NCBI GenBank assembly: GCA_963664245.1
Contig: OY760934.1
Coordinates: forward strand, 1,364,001-1,428,000
DNA: 64,000 nt
Direction of reading: 5' to 3'
DNA from: GCA-2711565 sp963664245
Lineage (GTDB): Bacteria > Bacteroidota > Bacteroidia > Bacteroidales > GCA-2711565
The notes under the pieces: model-generated
Told to the model about the DNA's origin: nothing
Databases searched by the model: none
The model's input: only the letters and a program-made list of their open reading frames with translations
Translations under genes and position numbers: made by a program
Shown here: in pieces, positions 34,926 to 43,704 of the stretch
Layout: every line of letters begins with the position of its first letter
Position numbering within the stretch: position 1 is the first letter of the stretch

Positions 34926-36257
34926 CTAATCTTTTTTTAATATCTCCAATATCTTTTCGTTGTTGATGATCACCATCCCGTGGCGGTCGCCCGTGATCCC
35001 TTCTTCGACCTGGTAGGTGTAGCGGGGAACGTTCCCCTCCATTACCGTCGGAAGGTAAAGGAACTTGATGTTGTCCCTGAGTTTTTTCAGCTCTTCGCCC
35101 GCTTCGATAATATGCGTGGAAATGATGAACGTACAGTTGCGCTTGCCCGCAAAGGCATCCGCCACCGCAATGGTCGCATCGTAGGCGTCCTTTACGTTCG
35201 TCCCACGGAACAGCTCGTCGAAGACAACGATCAAACGGTCGTTCTGGTTCACGCTCTCGGCAACCTTTTTTACCCGCGATACTTCCGAGTAAAAGTGGCT
35301 CAGCCCCAGGTTCAAATTATCGGCCAGGTTGATGGTGGTGAACATCCCGTTCTGTATGCTGAAACGCATGCCCTTGGCCGGTACCGGGAAACCCATGTGC
35401 GCCAAATAAACCGCGATACTGAAGGTTTTCATGAACGTAGATTTGCCCGCCATGTTCGCCCCGGTCAAAAAGACCATGTTGTTGTTCTCATCGATCTTGA
35501 TGCTGTTCGCAACGGCACCCGGGACCAGCGGGTGGTATACTTCGTTCAGCTCGATCAGGTTGCCGTCCGTGTGTTCGATCTCCGCAAAGCTGAAGTTATA
35601 AGTGTTCGCCGCTTCCGCTACCGCGATGTAAACATCGAAACCGTAAACATGGTACAGCAGTTTTTGGATCTCCTTGTTCAAGGTGAAACGCAATAGCTTG
35701 TCGTAATGCGCCGTTTTTGAATACGAGAGCTTGTTGGGCTTTTTCTCCAGTTCCTTGAAGAACGAAAAGTCCGGGAGCGCCAGGGTATCCTGGATGGCTT
35801 TTACGTCTTTGTTGAGCTCGCTTACGGAACCGTTGTCCCCCAGCTTTTCCAAAAAGGATTTTAGGTCAACAAAAAAGGAAAGCGTCGCGATGGCCCCTTT
35901 GTTGATTTGCTGGTAATCCGTATCGCTCCCGATCAGGTTGCTGAACTTGCGCTGAAGGTTGTCTTCATGCAATGAAAGCCGCGTTCGTTCGTCCGTGTTG
36001 CCCAAATAGTGCTCGATGGTGTCGAAAACGCTCGACTGGAACGGGAAAACCATCCCCTTCTCCTTGAAATAACGGATGATGTTCACACGCCCCGTGATCT
36101 CTTCTTCACGCGATCGCGGGTAAAGGAACATGTCCTTCAGCATCGCGGCCCCCCCCCGCGTCTTCGTCCGGTTGAACAAACCGTAAACGTCCTGCTCACG
36201 AGCACCCCCTATTATCTTTAAGTCCCCTATCGTTTGGTGGTCTACCTTAAATGACAT
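34926..36257 (-). CDS. MutS-like ATPase, short form, copy 2
   Basis: 443 residues, same layout as the gene that follows: helical core ~1-245, then ATPase with Walker A TGANMAGKST (265-274), Walker B RLIVVFDELFRGT and STHIIEAGEEL. The two proteins match best in the ATPase half (for example VYLAHMGFP and the Walker motifs), less in the core, as expected from an old tandem duplication. Both keep all ATPase residues, so a heterodimer is plausible. The gene is preceded by a hairpin that ends the ABC operon, so it probably has its own promoter. GC-rich, including an eight-C run near 36150. Confidence 0.85.
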   Translation of the reverse strand: MSFKVDHQTIGDLKIIGGAREQDVYGLFNRTKTRGGAAMLKDMFLYPRSREEEITGRVNIIRYFKEKGMVFPFQSSVFDTIEHYLGNTDERTRLSLHEDNLQRKFSNLIGSDTDYQQINKGAIATLSFFVDLKSFLEKLGDNGSVSELNKDVKAIQDTLALPDFSFFKELEKKPNKLSYSKTAHYDKLLRFTLNKEIQKLLYHVYGFDVYIAVAEAANTYNFSFAEIEHTDGNLIELNEVYHPLVPGAVANSIKIDENNNMVFLTGANMAGKSTFMKTFSIAVYLAHMGFPVPAKGMRFSIQNGMFTTINLADNLNLGLSHFYSEVSRVKKVAESVNQNDRLIVVFDELFRGTNVKDAYDATIAVADAFAGKRNCTFIISTHIIEAGEELKKLRDNIKFLYLPTVMEGNVPRYTYQVEEGITGDRHGMVIINNEKILEILKKD

Positions 36258-36289
36258 AATATTTTAATTTTATATTAAATATGTGGAAG

Positions 36290-36316
36290 AATAAGGCTGA
36301 AAGAATCAGCCTTATT
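36290..36316 (-). terminator. Terminator after the third ABC operon
   Basis: AATAAGGCTGA (36290-36300) and TCAGCCTTATT (36306-36316) form a perfect 11-base stem with loop AAGAA, 12 bases after the permease stop codon. Confidence 0.8.
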
Positions 36317-36328
36317 CTCTATAACTCC

Positions 36329-38785
36329 TTAACGGCCCCTACGACGTAACCAAATCAGTAATAATGCGCCAGCAAATAAAGCAGGAATGATAAACCTGTA
36401 AAGGATTTTATAAAATCCAAGGCCATCCTTCTTTAATAATATTTTATCATCCGGGTTGTGCGGACGGCGCATATCGATCGGAGCCTCTTCGTCTGTTAAC
36501 CAGAAAAACATACCGGCAACAAAGTTAAAATTGGCTGCATCAATACTTGTTCTTTGTTTAGTCACTTCTCCATTTGAAATACAATCAGCATCTCCCAAAA
36601 TCATGATGCGTTGTTCTTTTTCGCCGACTTTGCGGGTTAAAGCCAAAGCCGTGGTAACTGGCCCGCCAAGTTCGCCCTGTTTGGGGTTATACATTGCGAT
36701 ATCGTCAACAAAGTCCGTAGTCTGTAGTTCGTTCCAGGAACCTTTATACTGATTTTGATCTTGTGGGGTATCTTCCCGGCCTTTTAGCATTGTCAACATG
36801 CGTCTTTCTTCTTCACTTAAGCCAGATAAATCTTTTTGTTTATAGGTTTTTTTAAGATTTTCTTTATCTGAAGCTTTTGGCAAATTTTTAATCGAATCGG
36901 CAACAAGTACAGGTATGTATTTAAAACCTTCTTTTTCTTTGTAGGTTAATGCCAGAGCTCCGGGCATAGTTACACATCTCCTTCTGTTTGCAATGCTGTT
37001 TTCAAAATCATAGGCTAGTTTTTTACCATCCTCGGTTAAGGTAGCGGTAATAAGATCCATATTGTAACCTTTGTTATACTCTACCACCTGTCCTTTTTCA
37101 AAAGTAACCCCAAAACGTTCAACCAATGGGTTCATGGCTTCCTGGCGTTTACGATCAGCTGCAATAATAAGGTTTCCGCCACGGTCAATAAAGTCGTTCA
37201 GGTTTTTCATCTCTTCTTTGGAGAAAGCTGTTTTTGCTTCGGCGATTATGAGTATATCGATAAATGTTTCTACCGGCTTATTTAAAGTTAAAGTTGTAAA
37301 ATCAATACCGTTGTTACGGAGTGCATATCTGAACTGTTTTTCTTTAGCAACTTTATAGAACCCGCGTTCACTAACATTATTTACACTTCTTTCTTCATGT
37401 CCGCTAACAAAACCAACCATTGGCAGGTTCCCTATCAAACTTTTAAAAACGGCCGTTTTTTGAGATTCAGATGGAATTCTCATCATATCATCGTACCAAT
37501 GTAAAAAGGCAATCTTTCCATCTTCAGTTTCAATTTTCCGTACACATCGGTTCAATTCGGCTTTAAGGTTTATTTCATCTTTGTAAAATTCGGCAGGTTT
37601 AATTTTGTCCGGGTTTATTTCGTAAATATTACAAACTTCTTCCAAAGCTTCCTCTATCTTTTTATCAGCATATCTTCTGTTGAAACTTTTGTTGTCACTT
37701 TCGTAAAGAGGAACATCATAATAGTATTTGTAATCCAATTTAATGTTAGGATAAAAACGAGTATATTGCGACCAGCTTCTGGCATCCCCCACTTGTGATT
37801 GTGGAAGGTTTGACCAAATGTTTGGAGCAAAAATATTTGCATAAGTGGTTATTTTGATTTTTCCTTCCAATTGTGAAATTACATCCTGGCTGTTTTTTGT
37901 TAAGGTATTTAATTTTGTACGGGTAGCATCATGGTATTTCATTAGCGAAGGAATAGTAGAAACGTAGCCAATAATGGCCACCATTAAAAAGGCCGAAATA
38001 TACCTGCCAGCAGAAATATATCTGGGGCTCTTTTCACGAATTCCTTTTAACCTGAATATGGTAAATGAGATAAATAGTGCAGGTACCAAAATAAAGTACA
38101 ATACATCTTCACTACAAATTAACCCCCTGACAAAAGTTCCAGCTCTTCCGCCAATTGACAACCAATAAGTTATATCGCGTACAAAATCAATACTTTGCCA
38201 TAAGCCTCCAACTTGCTGCAAAACAAACAGGGTGAAAATGGTACCAATGGCTGCAACAATCTGGTATGACGTTAATGCAGAAATAAATAAACCAACAGCT
38301 GCATAAGTTGACATAACCAGGAACAAACCTAAAACACCTGTTAATATTTGATTAAAATCAACATCTTTAATGGCAACAAAACCGAACAGACCGGCAATGA
38401 GAAGAATAATGGCCATACAGGCACTAAATACAACAACAGATAAATATTTTCCTAAAACAATTTGTCCGTTTGATACAGGCGACGAATATAAAAGTTTAAT
38501 TGACCCAGAGCCAAACTCTTTACTCATCAAACCCATGGTGATTAATGGAATGAAAATAAACAGCCATTGTTGTATACTGCTAAAATAACCGTTCATCCCG
38601 GAATACATTGAGAATGTGATGGCTTCCCGGAGATATCCAAGTTCAGATACCCTGACAAAACCTGAAGCCAGGTTCATAATTTCAATTCCTGATTGGATGC
38701 TGAAAATTATCAGAACCAACCATGCAATTGGTGAATAGAACATTTTTTGAAGTTCCATCCGAGCTATATCTAATATTGCTTTCAT
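36329..38785 (-). CDS. ABC-2 permease fused to a GldG-like domain (third copy)
   Basis: 818 residues, same architecture as the cassette A protein: permease helices to ~265, GldG-like extracytoplasmic region, final helix ending WLRRRGR. It differs by an insert of roughly 40 charged residues in the GldG-like part (KASDKENLKKTYKQKDLSGL and the following segment) just before the conserved SWNELQTTDFVDDIA. Start at MKAILDIARMELQKMFYSPIAW matches the paralogues. The ATPase gene is 15 bases upstream. Unlike its relatives it has no SusCD or sigma/FecR genes beside it. Confidence 0.85.
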   Translation of the reverse strand: MKAILDIARMELQKMFYSPIAWLVLIIFSIQSGIEIMNLASGFVRVSELGYLREAITFSMYSGMNGYFSSIQQWLFIFIPLITMGLMSKEFGSGSIKLLYSSPVSNGQIVLGKYLSVVVFSACMAIILLIAGLFGFVAIKDVDFNQILTGVLGLFLVMSTYAAVGLFISALTSYQIVAAIGTIFTLFVLQQVGGLWQSIDFVRDITYWLSIGGRAGTFVRGLICSEDVLYFILVPALFISFTIFRLKGIREKSPRYISAGRYISAFLMVAIIGYVSTIPSLMKYHDATRTKLNTLTKNSQDVISQLEGKIKITTYANIFAPNIWSNLPQSQVGDARSWSQYTRFYPNIKLDYKYYYDVPLYESDNKSFNRRYADKKIEEALEEVCNIYEINPDKIKPAEFYKDEINLKAELNRCVRKIETEDGKIAFLHWYDDMMRIPSESQKTAVFKSLIGNLPMVGFVSGHEERSVNNVSERGFYKVAKEKQFRYALRNNGIDFTTLTLNKPVETFIDILIIAEAKTAFSKEEMKNLNDFIDRGGNLIIAADRKRQEAMNPLVERFGVTFEKGQVVEYNKGYNMDLITATLTEDGKKLAYDFENSIANRRRCVTMPGALALTYKEKEGFKYIPVLVADSIKNLPKASDKENLKKTYKQKDLSGLSEEERRMLTMLKGREDTPQDQNQYKGSWNELQTTDFVDDIAMYNPKQGELGGPVTTALALTRKVGEKEQRIMILGDADCISNGEVTKQRTSIDAANFNFVAGMFFWLTDEEAPIDMRRPHNPDDKILLKKDGLGFYKILYRFIIPALFAGALLLIWLRRRGR

Positions 38786-38800
38786 TTTAATTTCTTTTAT

Positions 38801-39718
38801 TTATTTTGACAATGCTGAGAATACATCGTTCAATGAATTTTTCTCTAAATTAATTTCCTCTAAGCGCCAGTTATTTTTAACACTTTCCTGAACCACCCGC
38901 TCAGCAGCTCCGGCTAAATTGTTAAACTTTAAGCGATAAAAAGGACCTCCCAGTTCTTCCACGTTTTCCACTCCTTCTATCTTCATTAGATCATCAACTG
39001 GTGGCATGCTCAACAATTTAGCTTTAAGCGAATTAGGGGCCAGGTAGTTATCGAACTCTTCGGTTTTTCCGGAAAAGACCAACTTGCCATGCTCAATCAT
39101 CAGGATATGATCGCAGATGGCATGGACCTCAGTAAGGATGTGTGTAGATAATAATACGGCCCTTTCCTGGGCAATTTCTTTTATTAAACCACGGATTTCT
39201 ATAATCTGGTTCGGATCCAAACCATTGGTGGGTTCATCCAAAATAATAAAAGAAGGTTTATGGATAATAGCCTGGGCAATCCCTACCCGCTGTTGATAGC
39301 CCCCAGATAAGTTTTTTATCAACCTTTTTCTGAAATGGGTAATCGAACATTTTTCCATCACTTCATCAACTGCCGCAGATATTTTGTTTCTGTCGATTTT
39401 TCGCAAGCGGGCACAATTGGTCAGGTATTCCTCCACGGTTGTATCGCTGTATAACGGGGGCTTTTGGGGCAGAAACCCGATTTGTCTTTTGGCCCCGATC
39501 GGGTCTTTTGAGGTGTTAATCCCTTTAATATAAACATTGCCCTGGGTTTGTTTTAACACCCCGCTCATAATGTTCATGGTGGTGGATTTGCCGGCTCCGT
39601 TTGAACCCAGCAACCCATAAATACCCTTACCGGGAATTTCAAAACTCACATCCTTTACCGCCCATTGAATGCTATAACGGTGGGATAGGTTTTCTACTTT
39701 GACTAATGCTTCTCTCAT
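38801..39718 (-). CDS. ABC transporter ATPase, GldA-like (third copy)
   Basis: 305 residues with complete Walker A (GSNGAGKST), signature (LSGGYQQR), Walker B (FIILDEP) and H-loop (STHIL). Strongly similar to the ATPases of cassettes A and B over the whole core. The segment ARLRKIDRNKISAAVDEVMEKCSITHFRKR differs most, which is where an ATPase contacts its permease. Drives the permease encoded 15 bases downstream. Confidence 0.93.
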   Translation of the reverse strand: MREALVKVENLSHRYSIQWAVKDVSFEIPGKGIYGLLGSNGAGKSTTMNIMSGVLKQTQGNVYIKGINTSKDPIGAKRQIGFLPQKPPLYSDTTVEEYLTNCARLRKIDRNKISAAVDEVMEKCSITHFRKRLIKNLSGGYQQRVGIAQAIIHKPSFIILDEPTNGLDPNQIIEIRGLIKEIAQERAVLLSTHILTEVHAICDHILMIEHGKLVFSGKTEEFDNYLAPNSLKAKLLSMPPVDDLMKIEGVENVEELGGPFYRLKFNNLAGAAERVVQESVKNNWRLEEINLEKNSLNDVFSALSK

Positions 39719-40097
39719 AATACAAACTGTTTTTTTAATGATCCCCTATTTATATTTCACAAATTAACAAGCCAAGTAAATGGTTCTTAAAACAAAATTT
39801 TTAACCAAAGATCACTTACGATTTTTTCATCGACTAAATAACTTATTATTTTAACCTAATTGGGTTAATGCATCATTAATTATTGTTAATTAGGGTTAAA
39901 TGCTTAAAAATAGAGAGAAAATTATTAGATTAATACCAACAATGTAGCAATATCAAACCGTTTTTAGGACGAAAAATATGTCTGGATTTTTTCTTATAAA
40001 AAAAGATGGCCAATGACCATCTTTGAGCTAGTTAGCTTTTTTACTACTCGCAGGATATAAATAAAGCAAGCTTTAGATCACTCACAATAATATGCCT
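39719..40097. other. 379-base intergenic region with palindrome and terminator
   Basis: No coding potential seen. AT-rich. TTAACC-TAATTG-GGTTAA at 39851-39868 is a palindrome, and GGGTTAAATGC near 39893-39903 repeats the GGGTTAATGC half 31 bases earlier; these are possible operator sites for the third ABC operon. A hairpin, AAAGATGG (40002-40009) with CCATCTTT (40017-40024), can end transcription from the TlpA-like gene on the minus strand. Confidence 0.55.
40002..40024 (-). terminator. Terminator after the TlpA-like lipoprotein gene
   Basis: 8-base stem AAAGATGG / CCATCTTT with a 7-base loop; A-run on the plus strand before the stem gives a T-run on the minus-strand transcript. Confidence 0.75.
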
Positions 40098-41270
40098 TTA
40101 TAGGTTTATCAAATACTCTGCAAACTCTTCGTCAAAACCAGTTTGATGCTTTATAATCTTCCGATCTTTATCTAATAAGTAAAAATCAGGAATCCCCTCT
40201 ACCCGGTAACGTTGCTTATTTGCACTATTCCTCCCTTTAAAATCCGAAACAACGGTCCAGTTAATTTTCTCTTTCTTGATGCTTTTTACAATTAATTCTT
40301 TTTTTGTATCGGTATAGAAGGAAACAATAGTGAGTTTATCTTTAATATTCTCGTAATGGGGAAGCATGTATTCGTTAAACTTTTTACACCATCCACAGTA
40401 AACCCCTGTAAAATCAAGTAGTACGTAATCTGTTTTCAAATCAGCTATTTTAAATGGGATTCCATCCATGGTAAAGGTATCTTCAAATTCAACATATTTA
40501 TCTCCTAGCTGGAAAACACTGGAAAACAAAAGCTGGTATAAAGCCCTGCCTTTGGATGAATTTTGTATTTCGGGTGAAAGTTTTTTGTAATAACATTTAA
40601 TATCTTCGTCAGTCATAGGAAGAATCTGCATCGCATAATCGCTATTCTTAGTTTCTCTTGCCCTGGCATTAGATTCCGTAAAATTCCATAAAATATCCAG
40701 AGTAGTATAAGTATCCGGATTACTTAAAACAAATTGTTTCTCTGCTTCAATATATTTCTTATTTGCCTCTCTAATTTGTTGACTTTTTTTCTCGTTCTCT
40801 TCTTTACTCATTTTTTTCCCTGATCTCCATAAAGCAGAAATTGTATCCATCTGTTTCCTGTACTTATTAGTGCTATTCAGAAACTCATTGTAGGCTGCAT
40901 TAACCTTTGAATTACCTGTAAGCGTTGCATAATCAAAATTTTTACGCTCAGCAAATAGTTTATAGTCTGCATTTTCGAGATAGAAATCAAGGAGAGCTCC
41001 AAAAGCCCCATTACTTTTGTACATTTTTATAACTGCTTTAAAAGGAGCATCTACTTTTCCTGTAAAAGAGAACTCTCCATTTCTTATAATACAACTGTCT
41101 AGCTCGATATCGGTTTCGTTATTGAAAAGGCGTAGTATCCCGCTATTTTCAATTCCTGAAATTTTACCGGTAATGGTAAAATCCTCTGACGATGAAGATT
41201 CTTTTTTTTGAGAACAAGCCATTTGAATAAGGCAAATGGCAGCTATTAAGATGGGAACTATTTTTTTCAT
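40098..41270 (-). CDS. TlpA/AhpC-type thioredoxin lipoprotein with DUF4369-like domain
   Basis: 390 residues. Lipoprotein signal MKKIVPILIAAICLIQMAC (Cys19). Residues ~30-120 form a DUF4369-like beta domain (FTITGKISGIENSGILRLF), ~125-250 are helical, and ~260-390 a thioredoxin domain with GVYCGWCKKF (Cys292, Cys295) and the cis-Pro segment VEGIPDFYLLDKDRK. Proteins of this kind are regular companions of SusCD loci with DUF4843 and PKD-like lipoproteins, where they may reduce disulfides of imported peptides or of the locus products. A terminator at 41413-41448 separates it from the operon, so it has its own promoter. Confidence 0.9.
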   Translation of the reverse strand: MKKIVPILIAAICLIQMACSQKKESSSSEDFTITGKISGIENSGILRLFNNETDIELDSCIIRNGEFSFTGKVDAPFKAVIKMYKSNGAFGALLDFYLENADYKLFAERKNFDYATLTGNSKVNAAYNEFLNSTNKYRKQMDTISALWRSGKKMSKEENEKKSQQIREANKKYIEAEKQFVLSNPDTYTTLDILWNFTESNARARETKNSDYAMQILPMTDEDIKCYYKKLSPEIQNSSKGRALYQLLFSSVFQLGDKYVEFEDTFTMDGIPFKIADLKTDYVLLDFTGVYCGWCKKFNEYMLPHYENIKDKLTIVSFYTDTKKELIVKSIKKEKINWTVVSDFKGRNSANKQRYRVEGIPDFYLLDKDRKIIKHQTGFDEEFAEYLINL

Positions 41271-41412
41271 TTATTTAAAATTTTTGATTAATAAAGTTTA
41301 TGTGCGTTTAATTTTATGATAGGTTTAACCTTGCTTATAAAAAGATGATGACGGTTTATATAAGACAGGTGTAAGTGATAAGTTAATTAAAATTAATTCG
41401 ATTTCCTCAATT

Positions 41413-41448
41413 AAAAATCCTGATCCCAGTGAAAGAATCAGGATTTTT
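41413..41448 (-). terminator. Terminator after the SusCD-DUF4843-PKD operon
   Basis: AAAAATCCTGAT (41413-41424) and ATCAGGATTTTT (41437-41448) form a perfect 12-base stem ending in a T-run on either strand, 20 bases after the PKD-like gene. Confidence 0.9.
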
Positions 41449-41468
41449 AATCTAATTAAATCCGATAA

Positions 41469-42911
41469 TTAAATATCTTCTTTATATTTTAATTTAAACA
41501 CTTTCGAGTCGGTTGTGTAAGTATCAAGTATTGCATTACTGTTGTTCAAATCGTAAAAAATAATTTTAGAGCCTGTTCCATTTGCAACAGCCACACCTAA
41601 AATACTACCATCATAACTAACGGCCATTGCCTCAATTGCTGCTTCAACAACTAAATGATTATACTCAACAGCATCAGTGGTACGGTTAAAACGATGAATA
41701 ACATTTCCTTTTGAGAGGTATGTAAACGGCAGTATAGGGTTATTTGCAAATACAGAATTATCATCTAAATTACCTGTATCAACAGACAATTCTAGCTGTG
41801 CATTAAAACCTGTCGCATAATCACAATAAAATTTTTGGATAAAAAATTCTCCGACATCATCTTTTAAAACGGCTATAACTGGCTCTGTCCATTGATAAGT
41901 AAGGGCTGTAGTCTCCATCCAAAGACAATCTTTTTGTAAGTCAGCCGGATCAAATGCTGCATTAGCAGGATCATTGGCAGAAAACCCTACGAGGGAATAA
42001 ACATCCGAACTATAGCTGTCTCTCTCCATTTTAATGTATCTTCTGTTTTTTTCATCAAAAAAGACAAGTCCGCTATAAATTGTAGCCCCAACGTTTCTTA
42101 CATAGTAATCTCCTGAAGCAGGGACTTCCCACCAGGCGTTATCATCAATATCAACCCCCCCTTTCCCAAAAACGGTTCCGCCAGCAACAAAACAAGCTGT
42201 AAGGTTGGTTAATTTATTTATGAAGCTGCCGCTAAAAGGCAAATTAACAGCATTCATTGAGCGAAATCGTTCTTCAATGGTTTTATTTATTTGCATGGAA
42301 AAAGCATCAAAAAATGCCCCATCGTATTCAGTTACAATAAGCATACTGCTAAAGGGAGTATATTTATTCCAATAAAATTCCAGATTTACTGGTTTCCCTT
42401 CAAAACTAACCCCGGTAACATTGGCTAAGATATTTTCATAATGGGTATTGGTTGTGTTTGAAATAAAATCAAACTCAGTACCCCCGTTTTTTTCTTTTAG
42501 CATAGCCCAACCTTTTGAAAAAGGAGTATTAACATTTAAATGAATCTCCCTGTCGTAACGCACCCTGTGTTTTTTATCAACAACAGTATAAAGCAGATCT
42601 CTTTCACCAGGAGCCAAATTAATTACGACATCCAGATCTTTTTCCTTACTAATGGTGTCCATGTAATAATCATAATTTTCATCTTGTAGCCTGATTCCCC
42701 AAGAAAAGCTTAAATCAGCTTCACTTAAAGTAGTTTGGAAGTCTCCTTCAATAAACAAACGCTCTCCAATAATACCATTGGCTGTATTTGGTATTTGAGA
42801 CAGGTCAACTTCCGGAAGATCCACATAATCGTAATTCCCCTCATCTTTTACACAAGATGAAGCAAACATTAGAACGATTAAAATATATAAACAATTTTTT
42901 AATGTCTTCAT
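41469..42911 (-). CDS. PKD-like family lipoprotein
   Basis: 480 residues. Lipoprotein signal (Cys20) followed by VKDEGNYDYVDLPEVDL, the start typical of the Bacteroidota PKD-like family found behind SusD and DUF4843 genes. The first ~130 residues would be the PKD/Ig-like part; the rest has repeated beta segments suggesting a propeller-like C-terminal half (VEAAIEAMAVSYDGSILGVAVANG). No catalytic motif is seen. A role as an extra outer-membrane subunit of the SusCD complex is inferred from context. Confidence 0.85.
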   Translation of the reverse strand: MKTLKNCLYILIVLMFASSCVKDEGNYDYVDLPEVDLSQIPNTANGIIGERLFIEGDFQTTLSEADLSFSWGIRLQDENYDYYMDTISKEKDLDVVINLAPGERDLLYTVVDKKHRVRYDREIHLNVNTPFSKGWAMLKEKNGGTEFDFISNTTNTHYENILANVTGVSFEGKPVNLEFYWNKYTPFSSMLIVTEYDGAFFDAFSMQINKTIEERFRSMNAVNLPFSGSFINKLTNLTACFVAGGTVFGKGGVDIDDNAWWEVPASGDYYVRNVGATIYSGLVFFDEKNRRYIKMERDSYSSDVYSLVGFSANDPANAAFDPADLQKDCLWMETTALTYQWTEPVIAVLKDDVGEFFIQKFYCDYATGFNAQLELSVDTGNLDDNSVFANNPILPFTYLSKGNVIHRFNRTTDAVEYNHLVVEAAIEAMAVSYDGSILGVAVANGTGSKIIFYDLNNSNAILDTYTTDSKVFKLKYKEDI

Positions 42912-42923
42912 AATTCTTCTTTT

Positions 42924-43691
42924 TTAATAATTAAACGTTTCTGAAACCAAATCTCCGTTTTCATCATAATATGGCCCTCCTGCATCAGTTTCCAGCCAAT
43001 ATTTAAATCCATTAATAAGCCCAAGAACTTCTACTTCCGGGTAATAAGAATATGTACCGGAATATGACGAGAACTGTTTATAGTCAATTAGCGGATCAGA
43101 ACCGTCTGTAATCCCCCTGTATTGCATCCATAAAATGGCTTTGATTTGGGTAAATGGCCCTAGATTATAGCTACCGCCATAAGTAGGTGTCAGCCACCAA
43201 TCTGGTTGAGAGAAGAAGTTACTAAACTTAATAACAACAACGGTACTTATCCCTGCAGTAAAAGCATCATTTGATACAAGCTCCAACCCCAATTGATATT
43301 CGGTATCATCCATGTCAGCTGTTTTCATTAAGTTAACTTTAATGGAGCCACCAGTTGAGTTTGCCGGAACAATTTGATCGGCAGCATTAATACTAAAGTG
43401 GGTACCTTCAACTGCAGTTGTTAAAGAGTCTACAACCTGAAGTGCAAAAACACGGTCGTCATTGATCATTTTACCGATAGCCATTACCGGAATTTCAAGC
43501 ACTTTTTGTGTAAGTGATGCGTCTTCAAATAAGAAGGTAAATGAAGTTTTAAGAAATTCACCTGTTTCTCTTACTTCCCAATCAGTAAGGCAAACAAAGT
43601 TTTCATCTTCATAAGTCATGGTATCATTTTTGGTACATGAAATAAAGCCAAGAAATAACAGGGCTATTAAAAATATATTTTTTGTTTTCAT
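42924..43691 (-). CDS. DUF4843-type lipoprotein
   Basis: 255 residues from the ATG at 43691; the frame extends three codons to a TTG, which is not preferred. Lipoprotein signal MKTKNIFLIALLFLGFISC (Cys19). Two Ig-like or DUF4843 beta domains are likely: VLEIPVMAIGKMINDDRVFALQVVDS and HFSINAADQIVPANSTGGSIKV are characteristic of the family. It lies between the SusD gene and the PKD-like gene with gaps of 12-13 bases, in one operon. Function is unknown; family members are accessory lipoproteins of SusCD systems. Confidence 0.85.
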   Translation of the reverse strand: MKTKNIFLIALLFLGFISCTKNDTMTYEDENFVCLTDWEVRETGEFLKTSFTFLFEDASLTQKVLEIPVMAIGKMINDDRVFALQVVDSLTTAVEGTHFSINAADQIVPANSTGGSIKVNLMKTADMDDTEYQLGLELVSNDAFTAGISTVVVIKFSNFFSQPDWWLTPTYGGSYNLGPFTQIKAILWMQYRGITDGSDPLIDYKQFSSYSGTYSYYPEVEVLGLINGFKYWLETDAGGPYYDENGDLVSETFNY

Positions 43692-43704
43692 TGGTATCAA
43701 TTTT

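Noticed and set aside
36140..36165. Run of eight C as a possible phase-variation tract
   Set aside because: It is inside the N-terminal half of an intact gene and is short; no out-of-frame evidence supports switching.
33963..36221. Plus-strand reading frames opposite the MutS-like genes
   Set aside because: Long because of the high GC and codon pattern of the real minus-strand genes; their translations are low in normal protein features and match no family.
33597..36257. Calling the MutS-like genes mutS or mutS2
   Set aside because: The mismatch-recognition and connector domains of MutS and the SMR domain of MutS2 are absent.
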